Assembly (NCBI RefSeq): GCF_014639655.1
Contig: NZ_BMGB01000001.1
Span: 2,202,982-2,266,981 of the forward strand
Length of the DNA stretch: 64,000 nucleotides
Source: Conyzicola nivalis
Lineage (GTDB): Bacteria > Actinomycetota > Actinomycetes > Actinomycetales > Microbacteriaceae
Reading direction: 5' to 3'
Shown: one piece after another, positions 49,662 through 57,638 of the stretch
Position numbering within the stretch: the stretch's first letter is position 1
Layout: the number at the start of each line of letters is the position of its first letter
Program-made: the position numbers and the translations under genes
Notes under the pieces: generated by a model
Told to the model about the DNA's origin: nothing
The model's input: the letters and a program-made list of their open reading frames with translations, nothing else
Database searches by the model: none

Positions 49662-50459
49662 GTGAACGTGCGGCGCGCTGTAATCGACAACGGCGGCGTC
49701 GAACTCGCGGTCTTCGATTTTCCGAGCGCTGAGCCCGCTGTGGTGATATTGCACGGCCTGGCAGGAAGTAGCCGCGAGTTCGAGCAGACCGCGCGGGCGC
49801 TGGCGCCCCGGCGGGTCGTGCTCGTCGATTTGCGCGGGCACGGAGACAGCACCCGCGCTCCCGCTGATGTCAGCCGCGACGCCTTCGTCAACGATGTCGT
49901 CAAGGTCATCGAGTCGCTCAGCGACGGTCCTGTGTCGCTCGTGGGACAGTCGATGGGCGGCCACACCGCGATGCTCGTAGCTGCGCGACATCCGCATCTC
50001 GTCGACCGTCTCGTCTTGCTGGAGGCAGGCGTCGGCGGCGACGGGGACGCGCAATCGCGAGACAGCCTTCGGCAGTATTTCGAATCGTGGCCGGTGCCGT
50101 TCGCCGATCACGCGTCTGCAGGCGGTTTCTTGGGCGACTCTCCGCTACAACGTGCCTGGGTCGATGGCCTCGAATCGCGCGCGGACGGGCTGTGGCCGCG
50201 TTTCGAGCCCGGCGTCATGGTCGCGGTGATGGAGCATGTCGACGCGCACGCACTCTGGGACGATTGGGAGCGGGTCGCCCTTCCAACCCTCCTCGTCTTC
50301 GCCGAGCACGGCATTTTCTCGCCCCGCATGCGTGCGGAGCTGACGGATCGAGCTGGCCATGCCTCGTCGATCGAGCTTGCCGACGCAAGCCACGACGCGC
50401 ATCTCGACGCCTTTGCGGCATGGGCCGACGCGCTTCGCACCTTCGTCTCGACGGGATGA
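49662..50459 (+). CDS. Alpha/beta hydrolase
   Basis: 265 residues from GTG 49662. HGLAGSSREF is the oxyanion loop, VDLRGHGDS, the nucleophile elbow VGQSMGGHTA, VFAEHGIF near the acid and a late His in LADASHDAHL. Typical of esterase- or lipase-like small-molecule hydrolases; substrate unknown. The GTG at 49662 lies 6 nt after CAGAAT; a GTG at 49644 is in frame and possible. A long stem-loop (50508-50573) follows the gene. Confidence 0.85.
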   Translation: MNVRRAVIDNGGVELAVFDFPSAEPAVVILHGLAGSSREFEQTARALAPRRVVLVDLRGHGDSTRAPADVSRDAFVNDVVKVIESLSDGPVSLVGQSMGGHTAMLVAARHPHLVDRLVLLEAGVGGDGDAQSRDSLRQYFESWPVPFADHASAGGFLGDSPLQRAWVDGLESRADGLWPRFEPGVMVAVMEHVDAHALWDDWERVALPTLLVFAEHGIFSPRMRAELTDRAGHASSIELADASHDAHLDAFAAWADALRTFVSTG

Positions 50460-50507
50460 TGCCCATCGAGCGCCTCGCTGACGGCGTAGGCACCGCGCGC
50501 GTCCGGC

Positions 50508-50573
50508 GTCTGCGCAATTTCGGGACGTGTGCGGCACGGCGCACTTGAGCAGACGTCCCAGGATTGCGCAGAC
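50508..50573. terminator. Structured intergenic stem-loop between convergent genes
   Basis: Outer arms GTCTGCGCAAT (50508-50518) and ATTGCGCAGAC (50563-50573) pair perfectly; inner GGGACGT (50522-50528) and ACGTCCC (50553-50559) pair too. It lies between the convergent hydrolase and small membrane protein genes, so it can end both transcripts. Confidence 0.65.
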
Positions 50574-50591
50574 ACCATGCCTGCAGCGCGA

Positions 50592-50906
50592 CTAGTGCCG
50601 CGGCGACCTGCGCGCGGCCGGCTGGGCCACGTCCTCGCCGAGGTCGATCTCGACCCGGCCGCCGTACACGCCCTTGTCACCGTCGCCGGCGACGGGTGCG
50701 GGGGCGGGCAGAACCGTCTGCCGGTCGAGCTCGACCTGGGCCTCGTGTCTGGTGGGGTTGAAGACCTCGTCGCCCACGCCCATCACACCGCCGCGCGGCC
50801 CGCTGTTCTGGTTCTTGTTCGAGAGGTCGATCCAGCCGAAGCGCTGTGCGATCCAGATCGCAACGGTCGCCAGAGCCACGATTGCCAGTACGAGCCACCC
50901 ATTCAC
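50592..50906 (-). CDS. Small single-pass membrane protein
   Basis: 104 residues. An N-terminal hydrophobic segment (WLVLAIVALATVAIWIAQ, residues 4-21) is followed by a hydrophilic tail (SNKNQNSGPRGG, and PAPAPVAGDG). Unknown family; small tail-facing proteins of this kind are often annotated only as hypothetical. The GTG at 50904-50906 lies 6 nt after a TAAGCT -10 (50913-50918), predicted leaderless; it is 10 bp upstream of the heme/iron ATPase gene's 3' end, so no operon link is implied. Confidence 0.7.
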   Translation of the reverse strand: MNGWLVLAIVALATVAIWIAQRFGWIDLSNKNQNSGPRGGVMGVGDEVFNPTRHEAQVELDRQTVLPAPAPVAGDGDKGVYGGRVEIDLGEDVAQPAARRSPRH

Positions 50907-50915
50907 GCGTCCAGC

Positions 50916-51710
50916 TTAGGCCGGAAAAGCCCCCCGAATGGGGAGGATTACCGGCCTGCCGCTTTGTGTCACGACGTCGACCGGCAGCCCGTACACGCGC
51001 TCGACGCGCTCGGCGGTGAAGACCTCGGCGGGCGTGCCGACTGCCTCCAGCCGCCCCGACGCGACGAGCGCGACCCGGTCGGCGTAGGCGGCCGCGAGCG
51101 ACAGGTCGTGCACGACGACCACGACCGCGCGGCCGGCGCGGGCGAGCGCGGCGGCGGTCGACATCACGTCCTCCTGGTGTCGCAGGTCGAGCGCCGCGGT
51201 CGGCTCGTCGAGGAACACCACGGGGGTCGACTGCGCGAGCACGCGGGCCAGCGAGACGCGCGCCTTCTCGCCGCCGCTGAGCGACGTGTACCGACGGGTG
51301 ACGAGGTGCGAGACATCCGTCGCCCCGATCGCGTCGGCGATCGCCCGCTCGTCGTCGTCCTGCGACGCGGTTCTGGCCCAGGGGCTGCGGCCCATCTCGA
51401 CGACCTCGGCGACCGTGAACGGAAAGCTCACCTGGTTCTCCTGCGTCAGCACGCTGCGCAGGCGGGCGAGTTCGAGATGACGTACAGAGCGGATGTCGCG
51501 GCCACCGATCTCGACGGCACCCCTCGTCGGCTTCACGTCTCCGCTCAGCACGGAGAGCAGCGTCGACTTGCCTGCCCCGTTGGGCCCCACGAGGGCGAGC
51601 AGTTCTCCGGCGTTGATCGCGATGTCGACACCGGTGAGGATGGGGGTGGAGTCGATGACCACGTCGATGCCGGTCGCGGTGATCTGCGGGGCGGTGGTGT
51701 CGAGGCTCAT
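50916..51710 (-). CDS. ABC transporter ATP-binding protein (HmuV/FecE-like)
   Basis: 264 residues. Walker A LVGPNGAGKSTLLSV, the signature SLSGGEKARVSLARVLAQ, Walker B VVFLDEPTAALDL and switch VVHDLSLAAAYADRV. The SGGEKAR signature resembles heme (HmuV)-type ATPases more than siderophore ones. The ATG at 51710 overlaps the permease stop (ATGA). Last gene of the lipoate-ligase-like/permease/ATPase operon. No binding protein gene is present in this operon, so it may share one from elsewhere or use an unrecognised partner. Confidence 0.93.
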   Translation of the reverse strand: MSLDTTAPQITATGIDVVIDSTPILTGVDIAINAGELLALVGPNGAGKSTLLSVLSGDVKPTRGAVEIGGRDIRSVRHLELARLRSVLTQENQVSFPFTVAEVVEMGRSPWARTASQDDDERAIADAIGATDVSHLVTRRYTSLSGGEKARVSLARVLAQSTPVVFLDEPTAALDLRHQEDVMSTAAALARAGRAVVVVVHDLSLAAAYADRVALVASGRLEAVGTPAEVFTAERVERVYGLPVDVVTQSGRPVILPIRGAFPA

Positions 51711-52762
51711 GCCCATCCCCCGCTGCGTTTGCGCTGCCGGTAGAGCAGGTAGAAGAAGAACGGTCCGCCGATGAGCGAGGTGAGCATGCCGATCGGCAGG
51801 TCGGCGCCCGGCACGATCGTGCGGGCGACCAGGTCGGCGAAGGTGAGCAGCGCGGCGCCGCCGACCGCGCTCGCGACGAGCAGCGGCCGGTGCGACGGGC
51901 CGATCACCATGCGGATGACGTGCGGCACGACGAGTCCGACGAACGCGATGATGCCGCAGAACGCCACGGCCACGCCGGTGAGCAGCGCCACGAGCACGAT
52001 CGAACCGATGCGCAGCGCCTCGACGTTCACGCCCAAGTGCCGGGCGTTGCGTTCGCCGAGGGCCAGCAGGTCGTAGCGCTTGCCGAGCATGATCGCGCCG
52101 ACGGTGCCGAGCACGGTGATCGGCGCGACGATGGCGACCTCGCGCCAGAGCGAGCCGTTCAGCGAGCCGAGCTGCCAGAAGGTGATCTGCTCGCGGCTCG
52201 CGGTGTCGCCCATGAACAGCAGGAAGGCGAGGCCGGCGCTGGCGAAGGCGTTGATCGCGATGCCGGTGAGCAGCAGCGTCACGACCTCGGTGCGGCCGTT
52301 GGCGCGCGACACGAAGTAGACGACGAGGGTCGCGACGAGTCCGCCCGCGAACGCGCAGACCGCGATGCCCCAGCTGCCGAGGGCCGCCGTGATGCCGAGG
52401 GTGCCGCCGAAGACGATCACGCCGGCCGCTCCGAACGCGGCGCCCGACGAGACGCCGACGACGCCCGGTTCGGCGAGCGGGTTGCCGAAGATCGCCTGCA
52501 TCACGGCGCCCGCCACCGCGAGGGCTGCGCCCACGGCGAGGCCCATCACGATGCGCGGGAAGCGCACGATCCAGATCGTCGACTCGACGATCGGGTCGGT
52601 CGGCGCCCAACCGTTGCCGATGCCGACCGCCCGCAACAGCGATCCGACGATCTCGGTCGGAGTGATCGGCAACTGGCCGACCACCGACGAGGCCAGGATC
52701 GCCGCGACGAGCGCGACGGCGAGAGCGATGGAGAGCGAGATTCCCCTGGCGACCCGCGTCAC
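51707..52762 (-). CDS. FecCD-family ABC permease (iron/heme-type)
   Basis: 351 residues, about ten membrane segments. RFPRIVMGLAVGAALAVAGA and the downstream FGNPLAEPGVVGVSSGAAFG, then IIAFVGLVVPHVIRMVIGPS, the coupling loop. Homodimer-type size, unlike the double-length permease at 17364-19472. The GTG at 52760-52762 overlaps the stop of the lipoate-ligase-like gene (GTGA), so all three genes are co-translated. Substrate by family: ferric siderophore, heme or cobalamin-like. Confidence 0.93.
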   Translation of the reverse strand: MTRVARGISLSIALAVALVAAILASSVVGQLPITPTEIVGSLLRAVGIGNGWAPTDPIVESTIWIVRFPRIVMGLAVGAALAVAGAVMQAIFGNPLAEPGVVGVSSGAAFGAAGVIVFGGTLGITAALGSWGIAVCAFAGGLVATLVVYFVSRANGRTEVVTLLLTGIAINAFASAGLAFLLFMGDTASREQITFWQLGSLNGSLWREVAIVAPITVLGTVGAIMLGKRYDLLALGERNARHLGVNVEALRIGSIVLVALLTGVAVAFCGIIAFVGLVVPHVIRMVIGPSHRPLLVASAVGGAALLTFADLVARTIVPGADLPIGMLTSLIGGPFFFYLLYRQRKRSGGWA

Positions 52763-53808
52763 GGAACGCGCTGCAGCCAGTCGTCGGTGCCGAACTTCTC
52801 GGCCACCAACTTCTGAGCCTTGGCGAGTTCTTCGGGGGTGATGGAACTCTCGGTGAGCCCGTAGAGCTTCTCGAAGGTCTGCTCCATGCGCTCGATGATC
52901 TCGGCGCGCTCGAGGCCGGTCTGGCTGCGCAGCGGGTCGACGCGCTTGGCGGCGCTCTTCGTGCCCTTGTCGCTCATCTTCTCGCGGCCGATGCGCAGAA
53001 CCTGCACCATCCGCTCGCCGTCCATGTCGTAGCTCATCGTCACGTGGTGCAGCACGGCTCCGTTGCCGAGACGCTTCTGCGCGGCACCGCCGATCTTGCC
53101 CGTCGGGCTCGTGATGTCGTTGAGCGGCTGGTAGGTCGCCTCGATGCCGAGCGACTTGAGCGCCTGCAGCACCCAGTCGTCGAGAAACGCGTAGGAGTCG
53201 GCGAAGCTCATGCCCTGCACGAGGTCGGCGGGCACGTAGATCGAGTAGGTGATGACCGAGCCGGCCTCCATGAACATGGCACCGCCCCCGCTGATACGGC
53301 GCACGACGTCGAAGCCGAACTCGGCGGCGCGCTCGAGGTCGACCTCGTTCTTCACCGACTGGAAACTGCCGATGACCACGGCGGGTTCGTTCCACTCCCA
53401 GATGCGCAGGGTGGGTTTGCGGCGGCCGGCGCCGACCTCCTCGGCGAGCACCTGGTCGAGCGCCATCTGCAGCACGGGCGGGGCCGCCTCGCCGTGGATG
53501 AGCTGCCACTCGTAGTCGCGCCAGGTCGTGGCCCGCTGCAGCGCGCGGCGGATCGCGGTCGCGACGCCCTCGGGGCTGAAGCCGAGCATAACGGCGCCCT
53601 CGGGAAGGGCCTTCTGGATGGCGGCGGCGATGCGCGCGGCGTCGGAGTCGGCCGGCAGCCCGTTCACCGCGGCGTCGATCGACTCGAGCGCGCTGTCGGG
53701 TTCGAGGAAGAAGTCTCCGGCCAGCCGGAACCCGGAGATCCGGTTGTCGACGACCTCGAGGTCGACGACGACGAGCTTTCCCCCTGGCACCTTGAATTCG
53801 CCGTGCAT
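52759..53808 (-). CDS. Lipoate-protein ligase-like protein, accessory domain at the N-terminus
   Basis: 349 residues. Residues 1-90 (HGEFKVPGGKLVVVDLEVVD followed by GFRLAGDFFLEP) resemble the small accessory (C-terminal/LplB-type) domain of bacterial and archaeal lipoate ligases, placed here before the catalytic domain. Residues 100-349 are the ligase fold: RIWEWNEPAVVIGSFQSVKN, VVRRISGGGAMFMEAGSVIT and DITSPTGKIGGAAQKR with the lipoyl-AMP Lys. ATG 53806-53808 has AAGG 8 nt upstream. First gene of an operon with iron-type permease and ATPase, and an iron box lies 22 bp upstream. The role under iron limitation is not established. Confidence 0.88.
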   Translation of the reverse strand: MHGEFKVPGGKLVVVDLEVVDNRISGFRLAGDFFLEPDSALESIDAAVNGLPADSDAARIAAAIQKALPEGAVMLGFSPEGVATAIRRALQRATTWRDYEWQLIHGEAAPPVLQMALDQVLAEEVGAGRRKPTLRIWEWNEPAVVIGSFQSVKNEVDLERAAEFGFDVVRRISGGGAMFMEAGSVITYSIYVPADLVQGMSFADSYAFLDDWVLQALKSLGIEATYQPLNDITSPTGKIGGAAQKRLGNGAVLHHVTMSYDMDGERMVQVLRIGREKMSDKGTKSAAKRVDPLRSQTGLERAEIIERMEQTFEKLYGLTESSITPEELAKAQKLVAEKFGTDDWLQRVP

Positions 53809-53829
53809 CGCCACGCCTTTCCCTGAAGT

Positions 53830-53848
53830 TTAGGAAAGCCTAACTTGA
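53830..53848 (-). promoter_or_regulatory. DtxR/IdeR-type iron box upstream of the lipoate-ligase-like operon
   Basis: Minus-strand 19-mer TCAAGTTAGGCTTTCCTAA matches the DtxR consensus TTAGGTTAGGCTAACCTAA at 15 of 19 positions. It lies within the last bases of the upstream lipase gene; a TAAACT -10 (53826-53831, minus) overlaps its edge. Confidence 0.75.
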
Positions 53849-54715
53849 AGCGGGAAGGTGCGTGTCGAGCCAGTGCACGAGGTCGGCGTAGACCTCGACG
53901 CGGTTGGTCTCATTGAAGATCTCGTGGCGGGCGCCCTCGTAGACGTTCACCTCGACGTGGGTGAGGCCACCGCGCCGGATGTAGCTTTCCGCGAGCAACT
54001 GCACGCTGCGCTCACCGCCCAGCGTGTCTTCTTCGCCGATCATGATGAGCAACGGAACGTCGGCGTCGAGCGGCTGCTTCGGCCGGCCGTAGAGCCGCAC
54101 GCCGTCGACCACGCCGAACGCCTTCCGGGCGTCGGCGGCGAAGGTGAGCTCGTCGGCGGCGAACTCCGCGACGATCTCGGGGTCGCGGCTCAGCCACTCG
54201 AACCCGGTGGTGCCGAGCGCCCTGTGGCGCTTGCTGAGGTCGCCCGCCGACATGTGGCGCGGGGTGCGGTAGGCGGTGCCGGTCAGCACCACGGCGGCGA
54301 AGTCGGCGGCGTGGTCGTTGACGAGCTGCTGGCCGAGCACGGAACCCCAGGAGTGGCCGATGAAGACGATCGGGACACCCGGATGATCCGACTGGATGAT
54401 TCCCGTGAACTGGTGCAGCGCGGCGAGCGTCGCCCGGAGGCCGCCCTCGCCCAGCTGGCCGAGCTTGGAGTGGTCGCCGCCGTGCTGGGCGAGGCCCGTG
54501 CGGCCGTGACCGCGGTGGTCGTCGGCGTAGACGGTGTACCCGTTCTGCACCAGGACCTGGGCGAGCGCCTCGTAGCGGCCGGCGTGGTCGCCGAGGCCGT
54601 GGGCGATCTGGACGATCGCGCGGGGCTTGGCGGCGTTCCAGACGTAATAGTGGATCGTGACGCCCTGGGCGTCGACGAATTCGTACTCGCGGCGTGCTGC
54701 TATGAATGTCGGCAC
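53840..54715 (-). CDS. Alpha/beta hydrolase (monoacylglycerol lipase-like)
   Basis: 291 residues. HGLGDHAGRYEALA and DHRGHGRTG are the hydrolase_4/MAGL hallmarks, the nucleophile elbow is GHSWGS, and the late His lies in YEGARHEIFNE. Hydrolyses monoacylglycerols or lysophospholipids. The GTG at 54713-54715 has GAGGAGG upstream. The last 10 bases overlap the iron box of the following operon, so its 3' end carries a regulatory site for the next gene. Confidence 0.92.
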   Translation of the reverse strand: MPTFIAARREYEFVDAQGVTIHYYVWNAAKPRAIVQIAHGLGDHAGRYEALAQVLVQNGYTVYADDHRGHGRTGLAQHGGDHSKLGQLGEGGLRATLAALHQFTGIIQSDHPGVPIVFIGHSWGSVLGQQLVNDHAADFAAVVLTGTAYRTPRHMSAGDLSKRHRALGTTGFEWLSRDPEIVAEFAADELTFAADARKAFGVVDGVRLYGRPKQPLDADVPLLIMIGEEDTLGGERSVQLLAESYIRRGGLTHVEVNVYEGARHEIFNETNRVEVYADLVHWLDTHLPASS

Positions 54716-54757
54716 CGTAGCCTCCTCGTTCGAGCTAATCGTACTAACTGGCGCGCG

Positions 54758-55669
54758 TCACCGGCTCGCGGAGAGCAGCCCGTCGACCTCGTCGCGGGTC
54801 GGCAGCCCGTCGCGGGCGCCGACCGCCCGCGTGGAGAGCGACCCGGTGGCCGCCGCGAACCGCAGCGCGTCGGGCAGCGCCTGGCCCTCGGCGAGCGCCG
54901 CGGCGAGGGCTCCGTTGAACGAGTCGCCGGCACCGGTCGTGTCGACGGGCTTCGCGGGGAAGACGTCCTGGTGGTGGTCGGACTCCCCCACCCGTGACAG
55001 GTCGGCGCCGTCGCCGCCGCGCGTCACGAGCACCGTGGGGATTCCGGCGGCGTGCAGCTCGGCGACGCTGCCGAGCTCGGCGAGCTCTGTCTCGTTCGGG
55101 GTGATGATCGACACGAGTGCGAGCAGCTCGTCGGGCACCCCGGCTGCCGGCACCGGCGCGGGGTTGAGGATGAAGGTCCAGCCGTTGGCCTTCGCGATGC
55201 GCGCCCAGGCCGTGACCGTGTCGACGGGCACTTCGAGGCACGCCAGCACGACGGCCGGGCTGCCCGCGTAGCGCGAGGCGATGGCCGCGGCATCCGAATC
55301 GCGCACCGTGGCGTTCGCACCGGGGTTGATGATGATCGAGTTCTCACCGTCGACGTCGACGACGACGGCCGCGACACCGGTCGGCTCGGGGACGCGCTTC
55401 ACGTGGGCGAGGCCGACGCCGTCGGCCTCGAGAGCCGCCCAGGCCTGGTCGCCGAGCTGGTCGGTGCCGACGGATGCCACGAACCGCACGTCGGCTCCGA
55501 GGCGGGCCGCGGCGACCGCCTGGTTCGCGCCCTTGCCGCCGGGCACGATGCGGAAGGTCTCGCTCGACACGGTCTGTCCGGGCTTCGGGATAGCGGCGAG
55601 GCCGGTGAAGAGCAGGTCCATGTTGACCGAACCGACGACGATGACGGGGGTGGCGGGGCTGTTGGGCAT
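54758..55669 (-). CDS. rbsK: Ribokinase
   Basis: 303 residues, PfkB family. SVNMDLLFTG, the GGKGANQAVAAARLGA motif, KPVDTTGAGDSFNGALAAAL with the catalytic Asp, and TPNETELAEL. Phosphorylates D-ribose; other pentoses remain possible. The ATG at 55667-55669 lies 6 nt after GATAAT; a start 27 bp upstream is rejected. Divergent from marR. No ribose transporter or rbsR is nearby, so substrate assignment rests on sequence alone. Confidence 0.92.
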   Translation of the reverse strand: MPNSPATPVIVVGSVNMDLLFTGLAAIPKPGQTVSSETFRIVPGGKGANQAVAAARLGADVRFVASVGTDQLGDQAWAALEADGVGLAHVKRVPEPTGVAAVVVDVDGENSIIINPGANATVRDSDAAAIASRYAGSPAVVLACLEVPVDTVTAWARIAKANGWTFILNPAPVPAAGVPDELLALVSIITPNETELAELGSVAELHAAGIPTVLVTRGGDGADLSRVGESDHHQDVFPAKPVDTTGAGDSFNGALAAALAEGQALPDALRFAAATGSLSTRAVGARDGLPTRDEVDGLLSASR

Positions 55670-55702
55670 GCTGCGATTATCCTCCAGCCGCGGCATCCGC
55701 CA

Positions 55703-55731
55703 TTTACTTAGCCTTGCTAATTGCCTATGCT
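55703..55731 (+). promoter_or_regulatory. Promoter and MarR-type operator for the marR/MFS operon
   Basis: TTTACT (55703-55708), 17-bp spacer, TATGCT (55726-55731), 8 nt before the ATG. TTAGC-CTT-GCTAA (55708-55720) lies in the spacer, and TGCTAA repeats at 55728-55733; AT-rich against the surrounding sequence. Confidence 0.6.
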
Positions 55732-55739
55732 AAATAAAT

Positions 55740-56156
55740 ATGTCCAACGAACTAGCCCACACCCTGCGCCAGACGGTGCTGCACCTCGCGCGGCGCGTGC
55801 GGGCCGAGCGGGCCGACGCGTCGATGAGCGACGGCAAGCTGTCGGTGCTGTTCGTGCTGATGAACGAGGGCGCGCAGACGCTCGGTTCGCTGAGCGAGCA
55901 CGAGCGGGTCACACCCCCGTCGATGAACCGCACGATCAACGCCCTCGTCGAGCAGGGTTTCGTGTCCAGGGCGAGCGACGCGACCGACGGACGCAAGGTC
56001 GTGATCGACCTTTCGGATGCCGGCCGTCGCCTCGTGAAGGAGACCCGCCGTCGCCGAGACGCCTGGTTCTCGTCGCGGCTCGCCGCCCTCTCGGCCGAAG
56101 AACGCGCGACCCTCGACGCCGCCGCCCCGATCCTGAGGAGGCTCGCCGACCAGTGA
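55740..56156 (+). CDS. MarR-family transcriptional regulator
   Basis: 138 residues. Winged helix: QTLGSLSEHERVTPPSMNRT followed by LVEQGFVSRASDATDGRKVV, with dimerisation helices at both ends. Controls the downstream MFS gene, which it overlaps by 4 bp (GTGA, 56153-56156), and probably its own promoter through TTAGCCTTGCTAA. The inducer is likely an aromatic or lipophilic compound by family, not by sequence evidence here. Confidence 0.92.
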   Translation: MSNELAHTLRQTVLHLARRVRAERADASMSDGKLSVLFVLMNEGAQTLGSLSEHERVTPPSMNRTINALVEQGFVSRASDATDGRKVVIDLSDAGRRLVKETRRRRDAWFSSRLAALSAEERATLDAAAPILRRLADQ

Positions 56157-57472
56157 GTGCCATGTTCCGCTCGCTGAGCGGCATCAACTACCGACTCTGG
56201 TTCGCCGGAGCCCTCGTGTCGAACATCGGCACCTGGATGCAGCGCACGGCCCAGGACTGGATCGTGCTGACGATGCTGACCGACAACGACGCCGTCGCGG
56301 TCGGCATCACGATGGCGTTGCAACTCGGCCCGCAGCTGCTGCTCGTGCCGTGGTCGGGCCTCATTGCCGACCGGTTCGACCGACGCCGGCTGCTGATGCT
56401 CACGCAGTCGCTCATGGCGATGCTCGGCGTGGCGCTCGGGCTGATGGTGCTGTTCGGCGTCGCCGAGCTGTGGCACGTCTACGTGTTCGCCTTCGCCCTC
56501 GGCGTCGTCTCGGCGATCGACGCCCCTGCGCGGCAGGCCTTCGTCTCCGAGCTGGTCTCCGAGCGTGACCTGCCGAACGCCGTGTCGCTCAATTCGGCGT
56601 CGTTCAACGCCGCGCGGCTCGTCGGGCCCGCGGCCGCCGGCCTGCTCACGGTCGCCGTCGGGGCCGGCTGGGTGTTCCTGATCAACGCCGCCACCTTCGC
56701 CGCGACGCTGCTGTCGCTCGCCCTGCTGCGCCGCGGTGAGCTGCGGGTGGCGCCGCGCGCACCCCGGGAACCCGGGCAGCTGCTCGAGGGGTTCCGGTAC
56801 GTGTCGAAGCGGCCGGACATCCTCGCGATCATGGTCGCGGTGTTCATCATCGGAACGTTCGGCCTCAACTTCGCGATCTTCACGGCCACGATGGCGCGGG
56901 TCGAGTTCGACCACGGCGCGGGCGAGTTCGGCCTGCTCTCGTCGGTGCTCGCGATCGGCTCGGTGACGGGCGCGCTGCTCTCCGCGCGCCGCGACCGGCC
57001 GCGCCTGCGGCTCATCTTCGCCGCCGCGGCGGCGTTCGGTGTCACCTGCGCGGTCTCGGCCGTGATGCCGACGTTCCTGACGTTCGCGCTCTCGCTCATC
57101 CTCGTCGGCTTCGCGTCGATCACGTTCATGACGACGGCGAACAGCTACGTGCAGACGACGACCGACCCGGTGATGCGCGGGCGGGTGATGGCGCTGTACA
57201 TGGCGATCTTCGTCGGGGGTACCCCGATCGGCGCGCCCATCGTCGGCTGGGCGGCCAACGAGCTCGGGCCGCGTTGGGCGCTCGGTGTCGGTGCGACGTC
57301 GGGCCTGCTGGCGGCGCTCGTCGGCCTGGTCTGGATGGTGGTGTCGCACGACCTGCGCCTGCGCCGCGTGCCGGCCAGCCGCCTCCGGCTGCGGCTCACC
57401 CACGACGGCAGCGACCGCGCGGCGGCCCACGACGACCTCGCGGTGGAGGAGTCGGTGGCGCGCAGGGCTTAG
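56153..57472 (+). CDS. MFS transporter (exporter type, MarR-linked)
   Basis: 439 residues, about twelve membrane segments. GALVSNIGTWMQRTAQDWIV, ADRFDRRRLLMLTQSLMAML, FVSELVSERDLPNAVSLNSA and PVMRGRVMALYMAIFVGGTP are the hallmarks of the MFS_3/enterobactin-exporter (EntS)-like branch. Probably exports a toxic or signalling small molecule. The GTG at 56153 overlaps the marR stop; an ATG at 56162 is an alternative. The tail from residue 400 is Arg-rich and cytosolic. Confidence 0.93.
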   Translation: MSAMFRSLSGINYRLWFAGALVSNIGTWMQRTAQDWIVLTMLTDNDAVAVGITMALQLGPQLLLVPWSGLIADRFDRRRLLMLTQSLMAMLGVALGLMVLFGVAELWHVYVFAFALGVVSAIDAPARQAFVSELVSERDLPNAVSLNSASFNAARLVGPAAAGLLTVAVGAGWVFLINAATFAATLLSLALLRRGELRVAPRAPREPGQLLEGFRYVSKRPDILAIMVAVFIIGTFGLNFAIFTATMARVEFDHGAGEFGLLSSVLAIGSVTGALLSARRDRPRLRLIFAAAAAFGVTCAVSAVMPTFLTFALSLILVGFASITFMTTANSYVQTTTDPVMRGRVMALYMAIFVGGTPIGAPIVGWAANELGPRWALGVGATSGLLAALVGLVWMVVSHDLRLRRVPASRLRLRLTHDGSDRAAAHDDLAVEESVARRA

Positions 57473-57495
57473 CGTGCAGGGCCTAGCGCACAGAT

Positions 57496-57553
57496 GAGCC
57501 GAAACCGGCGAAATGAGCCGACCGCGGCGGGCTCATCCCGCCGGAAGCGGCTC
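57496..57553. repeat. 58-bp palindromic interspersed repeat, copy B
   Basis: Begins GAGCCG, ends CGGCTC; inner ATGAGCC/GGCTCAT and CCGGCG/CGCCGG arms make it a better hairpin than copy A (17276-17333). It lies between the MFS gene and the DUF1622 gene. Confidence 0.7.
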
Positions 57554-57638
57554 CCTTGAGTCTTCGACCGGCTCGACCAGCGGCTTGCCCGCGGCGGGTC
57601 GGCGCGCGCGCGCCGGCGAGCGGGTGTAGCAACGGACC

